From positions 124,001 through 188,000 of the forward strand of contig UEHQ01000012.1 of NCBI GenBank assembly GCA_900489925.1: a DNA stretch of 64,000 nucleotides, given 5' to 3'. Positions 42,887-51,114 of the stretch are shown in pieces. Made by a program: the position numbers and the translations under genes. Each line of letters starts with the position of its first letter. The first letter of the stretch is position 1. The notes under the pieces are model-generated. The model did no database searches. It was given only the letters and a program-made list of their open reading frames with translations, and was not told the origin of the DNA. This DNA is from Hyphomicrobiales bacterium. GTDB taxonomy: Bacteria > Pseudomonadota > Alphaproteobacteria > Rhizobiales > Rhizobiaceae.

Positions 42887-44091
42887 CACACGAAATCACC
42901 GCGGGCTTCCTGCCGCTTCTCGATAGTGCGCTTCTGGTGGCCGCCAAGGAAAAGGGGTTTGCCGAGGAGCATTCGGTTGCCCTCAAGCTCGTGCGCGAGC
43001 GCTCCTGGGCAACGATCCGGGACCGATTGGCGGTCCGGCACTTCGATGTTGCCCACATTCTTGCGCCAATGCCAATTGCCTGCAATCTCGGGCTGACGGC
43101 TCCCGCGCCGCAGATGGTGGTCCCGATGGCGTTGGGGCTGGGCGGCAACGCAGTCACCGTGTCTCCTGAATTGTGGAGCGAAATGGTCGATCACGGCGCA
43201 ACCGCCGATCTCGACGCTCGATCAAGCGGGCTGGCACTGCGGCAGGCGATTGTCGGCCGCAAGGGCGACAAGGTAAGCCTCGGCGTCGTCCACCCCTATT
43301 CAGGCCACAACTACGAACTTCGCTACTGGCTGGCGGCGAGCGGCATCGACCCCGAGAATGATGTGGAGATCGTCATTCTACCCCCGCCGGATATGGCCGA
43401 TGCCCTTACCGCCGGCATTATCGATGGTTATTGCGCCGGCGAGCCTTGGAACACGCTCGGCGTCTTCAGAAGCAACGCCCATCTGGCGACGGTCAAGGCG
43501 GCAATCTGGAAATCCAGTCCGGAGAAAGTCCTTGGCGTCAACGGCCGATGGGCCGACAACCATCCTGAGGCGCTGGCTGCCCTCCTTCGGGCGCTCTACC
43601 AGGCTTCGCTCTGGTGCTCCAATCCGGCAAATCACGAAGAACTCGCAGCGCTTCTGGCAACACCGACCTATGTCGGTCGACCGGCTGAAAACCTGCTACC
43701 CGCTCTGACCGGCAGGCTTTCGATCGGTGCCGGACAAGTCCAGACGGTTAAGGACTTTTTCGTTCCCAGTGCCAAGGCCGCGACCTTTCCATGGCGAAGC
43801 CACGCCCTGTGGTTCTACACGCAAATGGTCCGATGGGGGCATATCGAACACACGCCGGGCCACCAGCACATCGCCGCAGACACCTATCGACCGGATCTCT
43901 ACCGCAGCGCCCTGAAGACGCTCGGCGTCGCGCTGCCGTCGGCGAACTCAAAGGTCGAGGGCGCCCTGGCCACCGAGACGCCTGTCGGCTCGACCGGCAC
44001 TTTGACACTTGGGCCGGACGGTTTCTTTGACGGCAGCCTGTTCGATCCCGATCGGGTCGATGCTTACATAGAGAGCCAGACCAGCCGCTAA
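42883..44091 (+). CDS. nasS: Nitrate sensor NasS (NrtA/CmpA-like binding protein without signal peptide)
   Basis: A 402-aa NrtA-family solute-binding fold (MTHEITAGFLPLLDSALLVA; RERSWATIRDRLAVRHFDVAH; HPYSGHNYELRYWLAASGID; GYCAGEPWN) that starts directly with the mature domain. Lack of a signal peptide fits cytoplasmic NasS, which releases NasT on nitrate binding, rather than periplasmic NrtA. No NrtB/NrtC genes are present, supporting the sensor role. Overlaps nasT by 4 nt. Confidence 0.92.
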   Translation: MTHEITAGFLPLLDSALLVAAKEKGFAEEHSVALKLVRERSWATIRDRLAVRHFDVAHILAPMPIACNLGLTAPAPQMVVPMALGLGGNAVTVSPELWSEMVDHGATADLDARSSGLALRQAIVGRKGDKVSLGVVHPYSGHNYELRYWLAASGIDPENDVEIVILPPPDMADALTAGIIDGYCAGEPWNTLGVFRSNAHLATVKAAIWKSSPEKVLGVNGRWADNHPEALAALLRALYQASLWCSNPANHEELAALLATPTYVGRPAENLLPALTGRLSIGAGQVQTVKDFFVPSAKAATFPWRSHALWFYTQMVRWGHIEHTPGHQHIAADTYRPDLYRSALKTLGVALPSANSKVEGALATETPVGSTGTLTLGPDGFFDGSLFDPDRVDAYIESQTSR

Positions 44092-44102
44092 GCGGAGTGC
44101 TC

Positions 44103-44125
44103 ATTTTGTGCGCATTGCACAAAAT
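44103..44125. promoter_or_regulatory. Perfect 9-bp inverted repeat upstream of the nitrate-operon promoter
   Basis: ATTTTGTGC (44103-44111), 5-nt spacer, GCACAAAAT (44117-44125), with no mismatch. It starts 12 nt after the nasS stop and lies about 95 bp upstream of the -24/-12 element, a typical enhancer-binding distance. GC half-sites face the opposite way to the textbook NtrC dyad (TGCAC...GTGCA), so NtrC identity is uncertain. It could also be a nasS 3' hairpin. Confidence 0.5.
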
Positions 44126-44218
44126 TTGGATGAAATGTTGCACTGCTTTTAAAGCACTCGGCATCCGAGGCATCGATCAAAATTGCAAAATCGTTATAAA
44201 TCATAAACTTAAACGATC

Positions 44219-44234
44219 TGGCACGCACCTTGCT
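44219..44234 (+). promoter_or_regulatory. Sigma-54 (-24/-12) promoter of the nitrate assimilation operon
   Basis: TGGCACGCACCTTGCT matches the sigma-54 consensus TGGCACG-N4-TTGCW at every defined position, with exactly 10 nt between GG (44220-44221) and GC (44232-44233). Transcription should start near 44245, just upstream of the antitermination hairpins. This implies nitrogen control through NtrC/RpoN. Confidence 0.85.
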
Positions 44235-44266
44235 TTCTTTTAAGCAGGCCAACAAGCCAAGAATTC

Positions 44267-44301
44267 GGCGTCCAACGACGGGCGCCCCAAGCAAAGCCGC
44301 T
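44267..44301 (+). ncRNA. ANTAR-type antiterminator hairpins (NasT target) in the narK leader
   Basis: P1: stem GGCGTCC/GGGCGCC (44267-44273 and 44280-44286, 7 bp with one G-U) closes a hexaloop AACGAC with A at position 1 and G at position 4, the ANTAR signature. P2: AGC/GCT (44290-44301) closes the hexaloop AAAGCC, again A1 and G4, but with only about 3 strong pairs. P2 overlaps the 5' arm of the terminator that follows, so NasT binding would prevent terminator folding, as in known ANTAR systems. Confidence 0.75.
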
Positions 44302-44365
44302 GTTCAGGATATCTCGCGCACCTCGTGGTGCACGCGCGCTCCCTGACCAGCGGCTTTTTGTTTTT
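44293..44365 (+). terminator. Leader intrinsic terminator (attenuator) before narK
   Basis: AAAGCCGCTG (44293-44302) pairs with CAGCGGCTTT (44348-44357), supported inside by TCAGG/CCTGA (44304-44308, 44342-44346) and an apical GCACC/GGTGC helix. It ends in TTTTTGTTTTT (44355-44365). It lies about 50 nt before the narK start and so works as an attenuator in the transcript leader. Confidence 0.88.
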
Positions 44366-44413
44366 AACCCCCAGCGATGGATAGGCACGACCTTGTCGGG
44401 CCCCGGAGAAGCT

Positions 44414-45649
44414 ATGTCTGTTCTCGAGAAAACGCAGCCCATGTCCGCCGGCGAACCAGCCAGAGCATTGTGGATTTCCACGCTCGCCTTCACGATCTGT
44501 TTCGCCGTCTGGACGATCTTTGCGATCATCGGCATTCGCATCAAACAGGAACTGGGCCTGAGCGAGACCCAGTTCGGATTGCTGGTCGGCACACCTGTCC
44601 TGACCGGGTCCCTCGTTCGCATCCTGCTTGGCATATGGACCGAACGATACGGCGGTCGCCTCGTGTATACGTTGACGATGCTGGCAGCAGCAGTCGCAAC
44701 TTTTCTGCTGTCCTATGCCACCACCTACCCGCAGATGTTGATCGCAGGCCTAGGCGTCGGCCTCGCCGGCGGCTCATTCGCGGTTGGCGTTGCTTATATC
44801 TCGCCGTTCTTTCCCGCGCAAAAGCAGGGAACGGCACTCGGCATCTTCGGCGCGGGCAACGTCGGCGCCGCGGTTACCAAGTTCGCAGCACCTTTCGTTC
44901 TTCTTGCCTGGGGATGGCAGGCGGTTGCCGAGATCTGGGCTCTCGTCCTTGCTGCCATGGCACTCGTCTTCTGGTTCAGCACATCCGATGATCCGGCCTT
45001 TCGCGCTCGCCGCAATCGCGGCGTTGCCCGCAAGAGCCTGCTGCAGGAATTTGCCCCGCTGAAGAACATCCAGGTCTGGCGCTTCTCGCTCTACTACTTC
45101 TTCGCCTTCGGTGGGTTCGTCGCCCTTTCCCTGTGGCTGCCGCGTTATCTGGTCGGCGTATACGGCTTCAATCTTGAGACCGCCGGCATGGTCGCCGCCG
45201 CCTATTCGATCCCCGGTAGCATCTTTCGGGCATTCGGCGGCTTTGTATCCGACAAGAAGGGCGCCCGAAGCGTGATGTATGCGACCCTGGCAGTTTCCGC
45301 CGTCGCCACGCTCATCCTGTCCTTCGCGGTAACGCCGGCAGCGTTCATCGTCGTCGTCTTCGTACTCGGCTTTTTCATGAGCCTCGGCAAGGCAGCCGTC
45401 TACAAGCATATCCCTGCCTACTACCCGGAAAGCGTCGGCGCTGTCGGCGGCGTCGTTGGAATGATGGGCGGCCTTGGCGGCTTCGTCCTGCCGATCGCCT
45501 TCGGCGCCCTCAAGGATATGACCGGGCTCTGGTCGAGCTGTTTCCTGCTGCTCTTCGTGGTCGTTTCGATCGCCTTTGTCTGGATGCACCTGTCCGTAAA
45601 GCAACTCGAACGCCGTGGCCTGTCCTCCCAGGCCGTCGCAGCATCCTAA
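44414..45649 (+). CDS. narK: Nitrate/nitrite MFS transporter, NarK/NrtP type
   Basis: A 411-aa major-facilitator protein with about 12 helices. It shows nitrate-porter features: a first-helix region (LAFTICFAVWTIFAIIGIRI), the conserved Gly-rich motif (AGLGVGLAGGSFAVGVAYISPFFP; GIFGAGNVGAAVTKFAAP) and a second Gly-rich motif (GAVGGVVGMMGGLGGFVLP). It brings nitrate into the cytoplasm for NasA. ATG 44414 follows GGAG. First gene after the attenuator, 17 bp before nirB. Confidence 0.93.
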   Translation: MSVLEKTQPMSAGEPARALWISTLAFTICFAVWTIFAIIGIRIKQELGLSETQFGLLVGTPVLTGSLVRILLGIWTERYGGRLVYTLTMLAAAVATFLLSYATTYPQMLIAGLGVGLAGGSFAVGVAYISPFFPAQKQGTALGIFGAGNVGAAVTKFAAPFVLLAWGWQAVAEIWALVLAAMALVFWFSTSDDPAFRARRNRGVARKSLLQEFAPLKNIQVWRFSLYYFFAFGGFVALSLWLPRYLVGVYGFNLETAGMVAAAYSIPGSIFRAFGGFVSDKKGARSVMYATLAVSAVATLILSFAVTPAAFIVVVFVLGFFMSLGKAAVYKHIPAYYPESVGAVGGVVGMMGGLGGFVLPIAFGALKDMTGLWSSCFLLLFVVVSIAFVWMHLSVKQLERRGLSSQAVAAS

Positions 45650-45666
45650 TTCGGGAACGAAAACCA

Positions 45667-48117
45667 ATGACCCAGAAACTTGTCATCGTCGGCAATGGTA
45701 TGGCACCGGGACGCATGCTCGAGCACCTGCTCGAAAAGGCGCCGGGCGAATATCAGGTCACGATCTTCAACGCCGAGCCGCGCGTCAACTATGACCGCAT
45801 CATGCTCTCGCCGGTCCTGTCCGGCGAGAAGGACTACGAGCAAATCATCATTCACGGTGATGGCTGGTACATCAAGCACGGCATCACGCTCTACAAGGGC
45901 CACAAGATCGTTGCGATCGACCGGCACGCAAAGACGGTTACCTCGGACCACGGCGTCACCGAGAGCTACGACAAGCTGGTGATCGCCACCGGCTCGGTCC
46001 CCTTCATCATTCCCGTCCCCGGCAAGGAATTGCCTGGTGTCATCACCTATCGCGATCTGGACGACGTGCAGGCGATGTTGCTGGCAGCACAGTCACGCGA
46101 GAAGGCAATCGTCATCGGCGGCGGCCTGCTCGGCCTCGAAGCGGCGGCGGGCCTTGCTCAGCGCGGCATGGACGTGACGGTACTGCATGTCATGCCGACG
46201 CTGATGGAGCGCCAACTCGATCCGGCTGCCGGCTATCTCCTGCAGAAGGCCGTGGAAGAGCGTGGCATCAAGGTCATCACGAAGGCCAACACCAAGGCGA
46301 TCATCGGCAACGGCAAGGTTGAAGGCATCGAACTGGATGATGGCCGCATCATCCCGGCAACGCTTGTCGTCATGGCGGTCGGCATCCGCCCCAGCGTCGG
46401 ACTTGCGAAGGAAGCCGGCATCGCGGTCAATCGCGGCATCGTCGTCGACGCCGGCATGCAGACCTCGGACGGCAGCATCATGGCACTTGGCGAATGCGCG
46501 GAAGTTGGTGGGCAGGTTTATGGCCTTGTCGCGCCGCTCTACGAAATGGCCCGCGTCGCCGCCTCGCACCTCTCCGGTGACACCTCCGCCGCTTTCGTGC
46601 ACTCCGACACGCCGACCAAGCTCAAGGTAACGGGCATCGAACTCTATTCGCTCGGCGATTTCGCTGATGGCGACGATCGCGAGGAGATCGTGCTTCGCGA
46701 CGCCTCGGCAGGCGTCTACAAGCGCCTGGTGCTCAAGGACAACAGGATCATCGGCACCGTCCTTTATGGCGAGACGGCCGATGGCGCCTGGTTCAACGAT
46801 CTGAAGAAGAAGCAGACCGACATTACCGAGATGCGCGAAACTCTGATCTTCGGTCAGGCCTACCAGGGAGGGTCGCCGCTGGACCCTATGGCGGCCGTTG
46901 CAGCCTTGCCGGATGATGCGGAAATCTGCGGCTGCAACGGCGTATGCAAGGGAAAGATCACCTCGTCCATCACGGCCAAGGGGCTGACGTCGCTCGACGA
47001 CGTTCGCGCCCACACCAAGGCATCCGCTTCCTGCGGCTCCTGCACGGGCCTGGTGGAGCAGCTGATGACCCTGACGCTTGGCGACAGCTACAATCCCGCG
47101 GCCGTCACACCGATGTGCACCTGCACCGAGCTCGGTCATGACGATGTTCGTCGCCTGATCAAGGCCAAGGGGTTGAAGACGATCCCCGCCGTCATGCAGG
47201 AGCTGGAATGGAAGACGTCATGCGGCTGCGCCAAGTGTCGCCCGGCACTCAACTACTACTTGGTCTGCGACTGGCCGGATGAATATGCCGATGATTACCA
47301 GTCGCGCTTCATCAATGAGCGCGTCCACGCCAACATCCAGAAGGACGGCACCTATTCGGTGGTGCCGCGGATGTGGGGTGGCGTGACGAATTCCAACGAG
47401 CTGCGCGCCATCGCCGATGTCGTCGACAAGTTCGAAATCCCAATGGTCAAGGTCACCGGCGGACAGCGCATCGACCTGCTCGGCATCGAAAAGGAAGATC
47501 TGCCAGCCGTCTGGGCCGATCTCGGCAAGGCCGGCTTCGTCTCCGGGCAGGCCTACGCCAAGGGATTGCGCACCGTGAAGACCTGCGTCGGTTCCGACTG
47601 GTGCCGTTTCGGCACGCAGGATTCCACCGGTCTCGGCATCCGCATCGAGAAGTTCATGTGGGGTTCCTGGACACCGGCCAAGCTGAAGCTCGCTGTCTCT
47701 GGCTGCCCGCGCAACTGCGCGGAAGCGACGTGCAAGGATATCGGCGTCATCTGCGTCGACTCAGGTTTCGAGATCCACTTTGCTGGAGCTGCCGGCCTCG
47801 ACATCAAGGGCACGGAAGTTCTCGGCCTCGTCAGGACCGAGGACGAAGCACTGGAGCATATCGTGGCGCTGACGCAGATGTACCGCGAGCAGGCCCGCTA
47901 TCTCGAGCGCATCTACAAGTGGGCGAAGCGCGTCGGCCTCGACGAAATCCGCCGCCAGATCATGGGCGACGCCGACAAGCGCACGGCCTACTACGACCGC
48001 TTTGTCTTTTCGCAGAAATTCGCCCAGGTCGATCCCTGGTCGGAGCGCGTCTCCGGCAAGGACAAGCATGAGTTCAAGCCGATGGCGACCATCGGTTACC
48101 CGCAGGCCGCTGAGTAA
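45667..48117 (+). CDS. nirB: Assimilatory nitrite reductase [NAD(P)H] large subunit
   Basis: An 816-aa enzyme. An N-terminal FAD/NAD(P)H module (VIVGNGMAPGRMLEHLLEK; VIGGGLLGLEAAAGLAQRGM) is followed by two BFD-like [2Fe-2S] segments (ICGCNGVCKGK...SCGSCTG; MCTCTELGHDDV...SCGCAKCRP). The ferredoxin-fold siroheme/[4Fe-4S] domain has its cluster cysteines at about 640-646 (TCVGSDWC) and 680-684 (GCPRNC). It reduces nitrite to ammonium with six electrons. Length is normal. It needs the siroheme made by the CysG enzyme encoded at the end of the operon. Confidence 0.96.
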   Translation: MTQKLVIVGNGMAPGRMLEHLLEKAPGEYQVTIFNAEPRVNYDRIMLSPVLSGEKDYEQIIIHGDGWYIKHGITLYKGHKIVAIDRHAKTVTSDHGVTESYDKLVIATGSVPFIIPVPGKELPGVITYRDLDDVQAMLLAAQSREKAIVIGGGLLGLEAAAGLAQRGMDVTVLHVMPTLMERQLDPAAGYLLQKAVEERGIKVITKANTKAIIGNGKVEGIELDDGRIIPATLVVMAVGIRPSVGLAKEAGIAVNRGIVVDAGMQTSDGSIMALGECAEVGGQVYGLVAPLYEMARVAASHLSGDTSAAFVHSDTPTKLKVTGIELYSLGDFADGDDREEIVLRDASAGVYKRLVLKDNRIIGTVLYGETADGAWFNDLKKKQTDITEMRETLIFGQAYQGGSPLDPMAAVAALPDDAEICGCNGVCKGKITSSITAKGLTSLDDVRAHTKASASCGSCTGLVEQLMTLTLGDSYNPAAVTPMCTCTELGHDDVRRLIKAKGLKTIPAVMQELEWKTSCGCAKCRPALNYYLVCDWPDEYADDYQSRFINERVHANIQKDGTYSVVPRMWGGVTNSNELRAIADVVDKFEIPMVKVTGGQRIDLLGIEKEDLPAVWADLGKAGFVSGQAYAKGLRTVKTCVGSDWCRFGTQDSTGLGIRIEKFMWGSWTPAKLKLAVSGCPRNCAEATCKDIGVICVDSGFEIHFAGAAGLDIKGTEVLGLVRTEDEALEHIVALTQMYREQARYLERIYKWAKRVGLDEIRRQIMGDADKRTAYYDRFVFSQKFAQVDPWSERVSGKDKHEFKPMATIGYPQAAE

Positions 48118-48127
48118 GGAGATGGAC

Positions 48128-48457
48128 ATGAACTGGATTTCAATCGGCGACATCTCCGACATTCCGCTGCGCAGCGCACGCTGTGTGAAGACACCACAGG
48201 GCAAGGTCGCCGTTTTCCGCACCGCAGAGAACGAGGTCTTCGCCATAGAGGACCACTGCCCGCACAAGGGCGGACCGCTCTCGCAGGGTATCGTTCATGC
48301 GAAGGCAGTCACCTGCCCGCTGCACAACTGGGTGATCTCGCTCGAAACCGGCAAGGCACTCGGCGCCGACGAGGGCGAGGTCAGGACCATTGCGGTGCGC
48401 AACGAAAACGGCGCGCTCTACATTGCGCTTGAAAGCCTGATGATGGCGGCCGAATGA
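48128..48457 (+). CDS. nirD: Nitrite reductase small subunit, Rieske-fold NirD
   Basis: A 109-aa protein with a Rieske fold. All four [2Fe-2S] ligands appear present: C44 and H46 (DHCPHKGG), C63 and H66 (CPLHNW). Some NirD proteins lack them. The ATG at 48128 is used, with GGAG 6 nt upstream; ATG 48122 is too close to it. It starts 10 bp after nirB and overlaps nasA by 4 nt. Confidence 0.93.
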   Translation: MNWISIGDISDIPLRSARCVKTPQGKVAVFRTAENEVFAIEDHCPHKGGPLSQGIVHAKAVTCPLHNWVISLETGKALGADEGEVRTIAVRNENGALYIALESLMMAAE

Positions 48458-51114
48458 TGGAAAGAGAGGTCAAGACAACCTGTCCCTATTGCGGTGTCGG
48501 CTGCGGCGTCATCGCCAAGGTCGCAGAGGACGGCAAGGTTTCCGTCAAGGGCGACCCGGACCACCCGTCCAATTTCGGGCGGCTCTGCTCGAAGGGCTCG
48601 GCGCTCGGCGAAACGGTCGATCTCGATGGGCGCGTCCTCTATCCGGAAGTTTCCGGAGAGCGGGTGGAGTGGGAACAGGCGCTTGACCTCGTCGCACAAC
48701 GATTTTCGGATGCCATCAACGAGCATGGACCCGATTCCGTTGCCTTCTACGTCTCCGGTCAGTTGCTGACCGAAGACTACTATCTCGCCAACAAGCTGAT
48801 GAAGGGATTCATCGGTTCGGCCAACATCGACACCAATTCGCGCCTCTGCATGTCGTCCTCCGTCGCCGGCCACCGCCGCGCCTTTGGATCGGACACCGTG
48901 CCGGGCACCTATGAGGACATCGAGCTTGCCGATCTGGTGATCCTGACGGGCTCGAACCTCGCCTGGTGCCACCCCGTGATCTATCAACGGCTGGCGGCCG
49001 CCAAGGCAGCTCGCCCGGGAATGAAGGTCGTTGTCATCGACCCGCGGCGCACGATGACATCGGATATCGCCGACCTGCACCTGGCGATCCGCCCCGACAG
49101 TGATGTCGCCCTGTTCGTCGGCTTGTTCTCGCATCTGATCTCGAACGGATGCGTCGACCAGAACTATGTGGCCGAACACACCAACGGTTTTGCCGAGGCC
49201 TTCGCGACGGCAGCCAATCTCCCATCGAACGAGATCCTCGAACGCACCGGCCTGCCGGCCATGCAGCTTCGCGAATTCTATCGCCTGTTTGCGACAACGG
49301 AAAAGGTCGTCACCTGCTACAGCCAGGGCGTCAATCAGTCCTCCTCCGGCACCGATAAGGTCAATTCAATCATCAACTGCCATCTCGCAACCGGCCGGAT
49401 CGGCAGGCCGGGCATGGGGCCATTCTCCCTCACCGGTCAGCCGAACGCCATGGGCGGCCGCGAAGTCGGCGGGCTCGCGAACATGCTCGCTGCCCACATG
49501 GCAATCGAAAATGCCGAAGACCGCGATCGCGTCCAGCGCTTCTGGAGGTCTCCGAGGATCGCGCAGACGCCCGGCCTCAAGGCCGTGGAGATGTTCAAGG
49601 CGGTCGCTGACGGTCGCATCAAGGCGTTATGGGTCATGGCGACCAACCCGGTTGTCTCCATGCCGGATGCCGATGCCGTCGAGGCCGCCGTCAAGACCTG
49701 CCCCTTCGTCGTCGTCTCGGATATCCTCAGGGAAACCGATACCGCCCGCCACGCGCATGTGCTGCTACCCTCCCTCGGCTGGGGCGAAAAGAGCGGCACT
49801 GTGACGAACTCCGAGCGCCGTATTTCCCGTCAACGCGCCTTCCTCGACGCACCCGGCGAGGCCCGCGCCGATTGGTGGCAACTGAACGAAATCGCACGCC
49901 GCATGGGTTTTGTCGAAGCCTTCGACTTTGGCTCCAATGCCGAAATCTTTGACGAGCATGCCGCGCTCTCTGCCTTCGAGAACACCGGCAGCCGCGATTT
50001 CGACATCGGCGCCTACGTTGGCATGGACGAGCCGGCCTATGACACGATGGTTCCCTTCCAGTGGCCGCAGCCGGACGGCAAACACAGAGGCATCACACGC
50101 TTCTTCGCCAATGGCGGTTTCTTTCATCAGGACGGGAAGGCTCGTTTCATCGCAATCGAGCCGACCGGATCCGATCGCACCAATCCTGACTATCCGTTCA
50201 CACTGAACACCGGCCGCATCCGTGATCAGTGGCACACGATGACGCGAACCGGCAAAAGTGCGCGATTGTCGGCCCACATTGCCGAGCCGTTCGCCGAGCT
50301 GCACCCGCGCGACGCCATCGAGGCCGGCATCGGCAATGCCGGTCTCGTCGAAATCGCGAGTCCTTATGGACGCGCGATCGTACGGGCGCTCCTCACGGAG
50401 CGACAGGCCCGTGGCAGCATCTTCGTACCCATGCACTGGAACGATCAATTTGCCGCCAAGGCCCGCATCGACACGGTGGTCGCCCCGCTGACAGACCCCG
50501 TGTCCGGCCAGCCCGCCTCCAAGAACGTCGCGGTGGCCGCCCGGCCGTTCAAGGCAGCACGCTACGGCTTTGCCGTATCAACGGCGAAGCCCGACAATCT
50601 GGACGCAGCCTATTGGGCACTGGCCAAAGCCGAGGGGGGCTGGCGCCTTGAACTGGCGTTCGATCAGGCATCCGACGACTGGTGCAGCTGGTGCCGTAGC
50701 ACCTTCGCGATCCCTGAGGATGTCGAACCGCTCGGCTATGCAGACGAGCAATCAGGCGACCTCCGCCTGGCCTTCTTTGCCGGCAAGCGCCTGCTTGCAG
50801 CGCTGTTCCTGGCTCGCGAACCGGTGGCCGTAGCGCGCAACTGGGCGATCTCGCAGCTCACCGCCGAACATGGCGATCTGCGCAAGCGTTTCGCGCTCGT
50901 CGCCGGGCGCCCCGGCGCCGACAAGCCCGATCCGGGTGCCACCGTCTGTTCCTGCTTCAGCGTCGGCGTCAACCAGATCGTCGGCGCAGTGCGCAACGGC
51001 TGTCACAGCGTCGAGGCGATCGGCAAGGAACTCAACGCCGGAACCAACTGCGGCTCCTGCCGCGCTGAAATCAGGGGGATCATCGATGGATGTCTTGCAG
51101 CAGCCGCAGAATGA
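48454..51114 (+). CDS. nasA: Assimilatory nitrate reductase catalytic subunit with C-terminal BFD [2Fe-2S] domain
   Basis: An 886-aa molybdopterin oxidoreductase. The N-terminal [4Fe-4S] motif is CPYCGVGCGV...CSKGS (about 9-50), followed by Mo-bis-MGD domains (SRLCMSSSVAGHRRAFGSD; GFYSQGVNQ-like CYSQGVNQSSSGTDK; LTGQPNAMGGREVGG) and a molybdopterin dinucleotide domain near 585-700. A C-terminal BFD-like [2Fe-2S] domain follows (CSCFSVGVNQIVGAVRNG...NCGSCRAE, about 830-880). It reduces nitrate to nitrite in the cytoplasm. No separate NasB reductase gene is present, so the electron donor is encoded elsewhere or is a ferredoxin/flavodoxin. Overlaps nirD (4 nt) and cysG (29 nt). Confidence 0.95.
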   Translation: MMEREVKTTCPYCGVGCGVIAKVAEDGKVSVKGDPDHPSNFGRLCSKGSALGETVDLDGRVLYPEVSGERVEWEQALDLVAQRFSDAINEHGPDSVAFYVSGQLLTEDYYLANKLMKGFIGSANIDTNSRLCMSSSVAGHRRAFGSDTVPGTYEDIELADLVILTGSNLAWCHPVIYQRLAAAKAARPGMKVVVIDPRRTMTSDIADLHLAIRPDSDVALFVGLFSHLISNGCVDQNYVAEHTNGFAEAFATAANLPSNEILERTGLPAMQLREFYRLFATTEKVVTCYSQGVNQSSSGTDKVNSIINCHLATGRIGRPGMGPFSLTGQPNAMGGREVGGLANMLAAHMAIENAEDRDRVQRFWRSPRIAQTPGLKAVEMFKAVADGRIKALWVMATNPVVSMPDADAVEAAVKTCPFVVVSDILRETDTARHAHVLLPSLGWGEKSGTVTNSERRISRQRAFLDAPGEARADWWQLNEIARRMGFVEAFDFGSNAEIFDEHAALSAFENTGSRDFDIGAYVGMDEPAYDTMVPFQWPQPDGKHRGITRFFANGGFFHQDGKARFIAIEPTGSDRTNPDYPFTLNTGRIRDQWHTMTRTGKSARLSAHIAEPFAELHPRDAIEAGIGNAGLVEIASPYGRAIVRALLTERQARGSIFVPMHWNDQFAAKARIDTVVAPLTDPVSGQPASKNVAVAARPFKAARYGFAVSTAKPDNLDAAYWALAKAEGGWRLELAFDQASDDWCSWCRSTFAIPEDVEPLGYADEQSGDLRLAFFAGKRLLAALFLAREPVAVARNWAISQLTAEHGDLRKRFALVAGRPGADKPDPGATVCSCFSVGVNQIVGAVRNGCHSVEAIGKELNAGTNCGSCRAEIRGIIDGCLAAAAE

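Noticed and set aside
44103..44125. Assignment of the inverted repeat as a canonical NtrC box
   Set aside because: Half-site orientation is GTGC...GCAC rather than TGCAC...GTGCA, so it is reported only as a candidate site.
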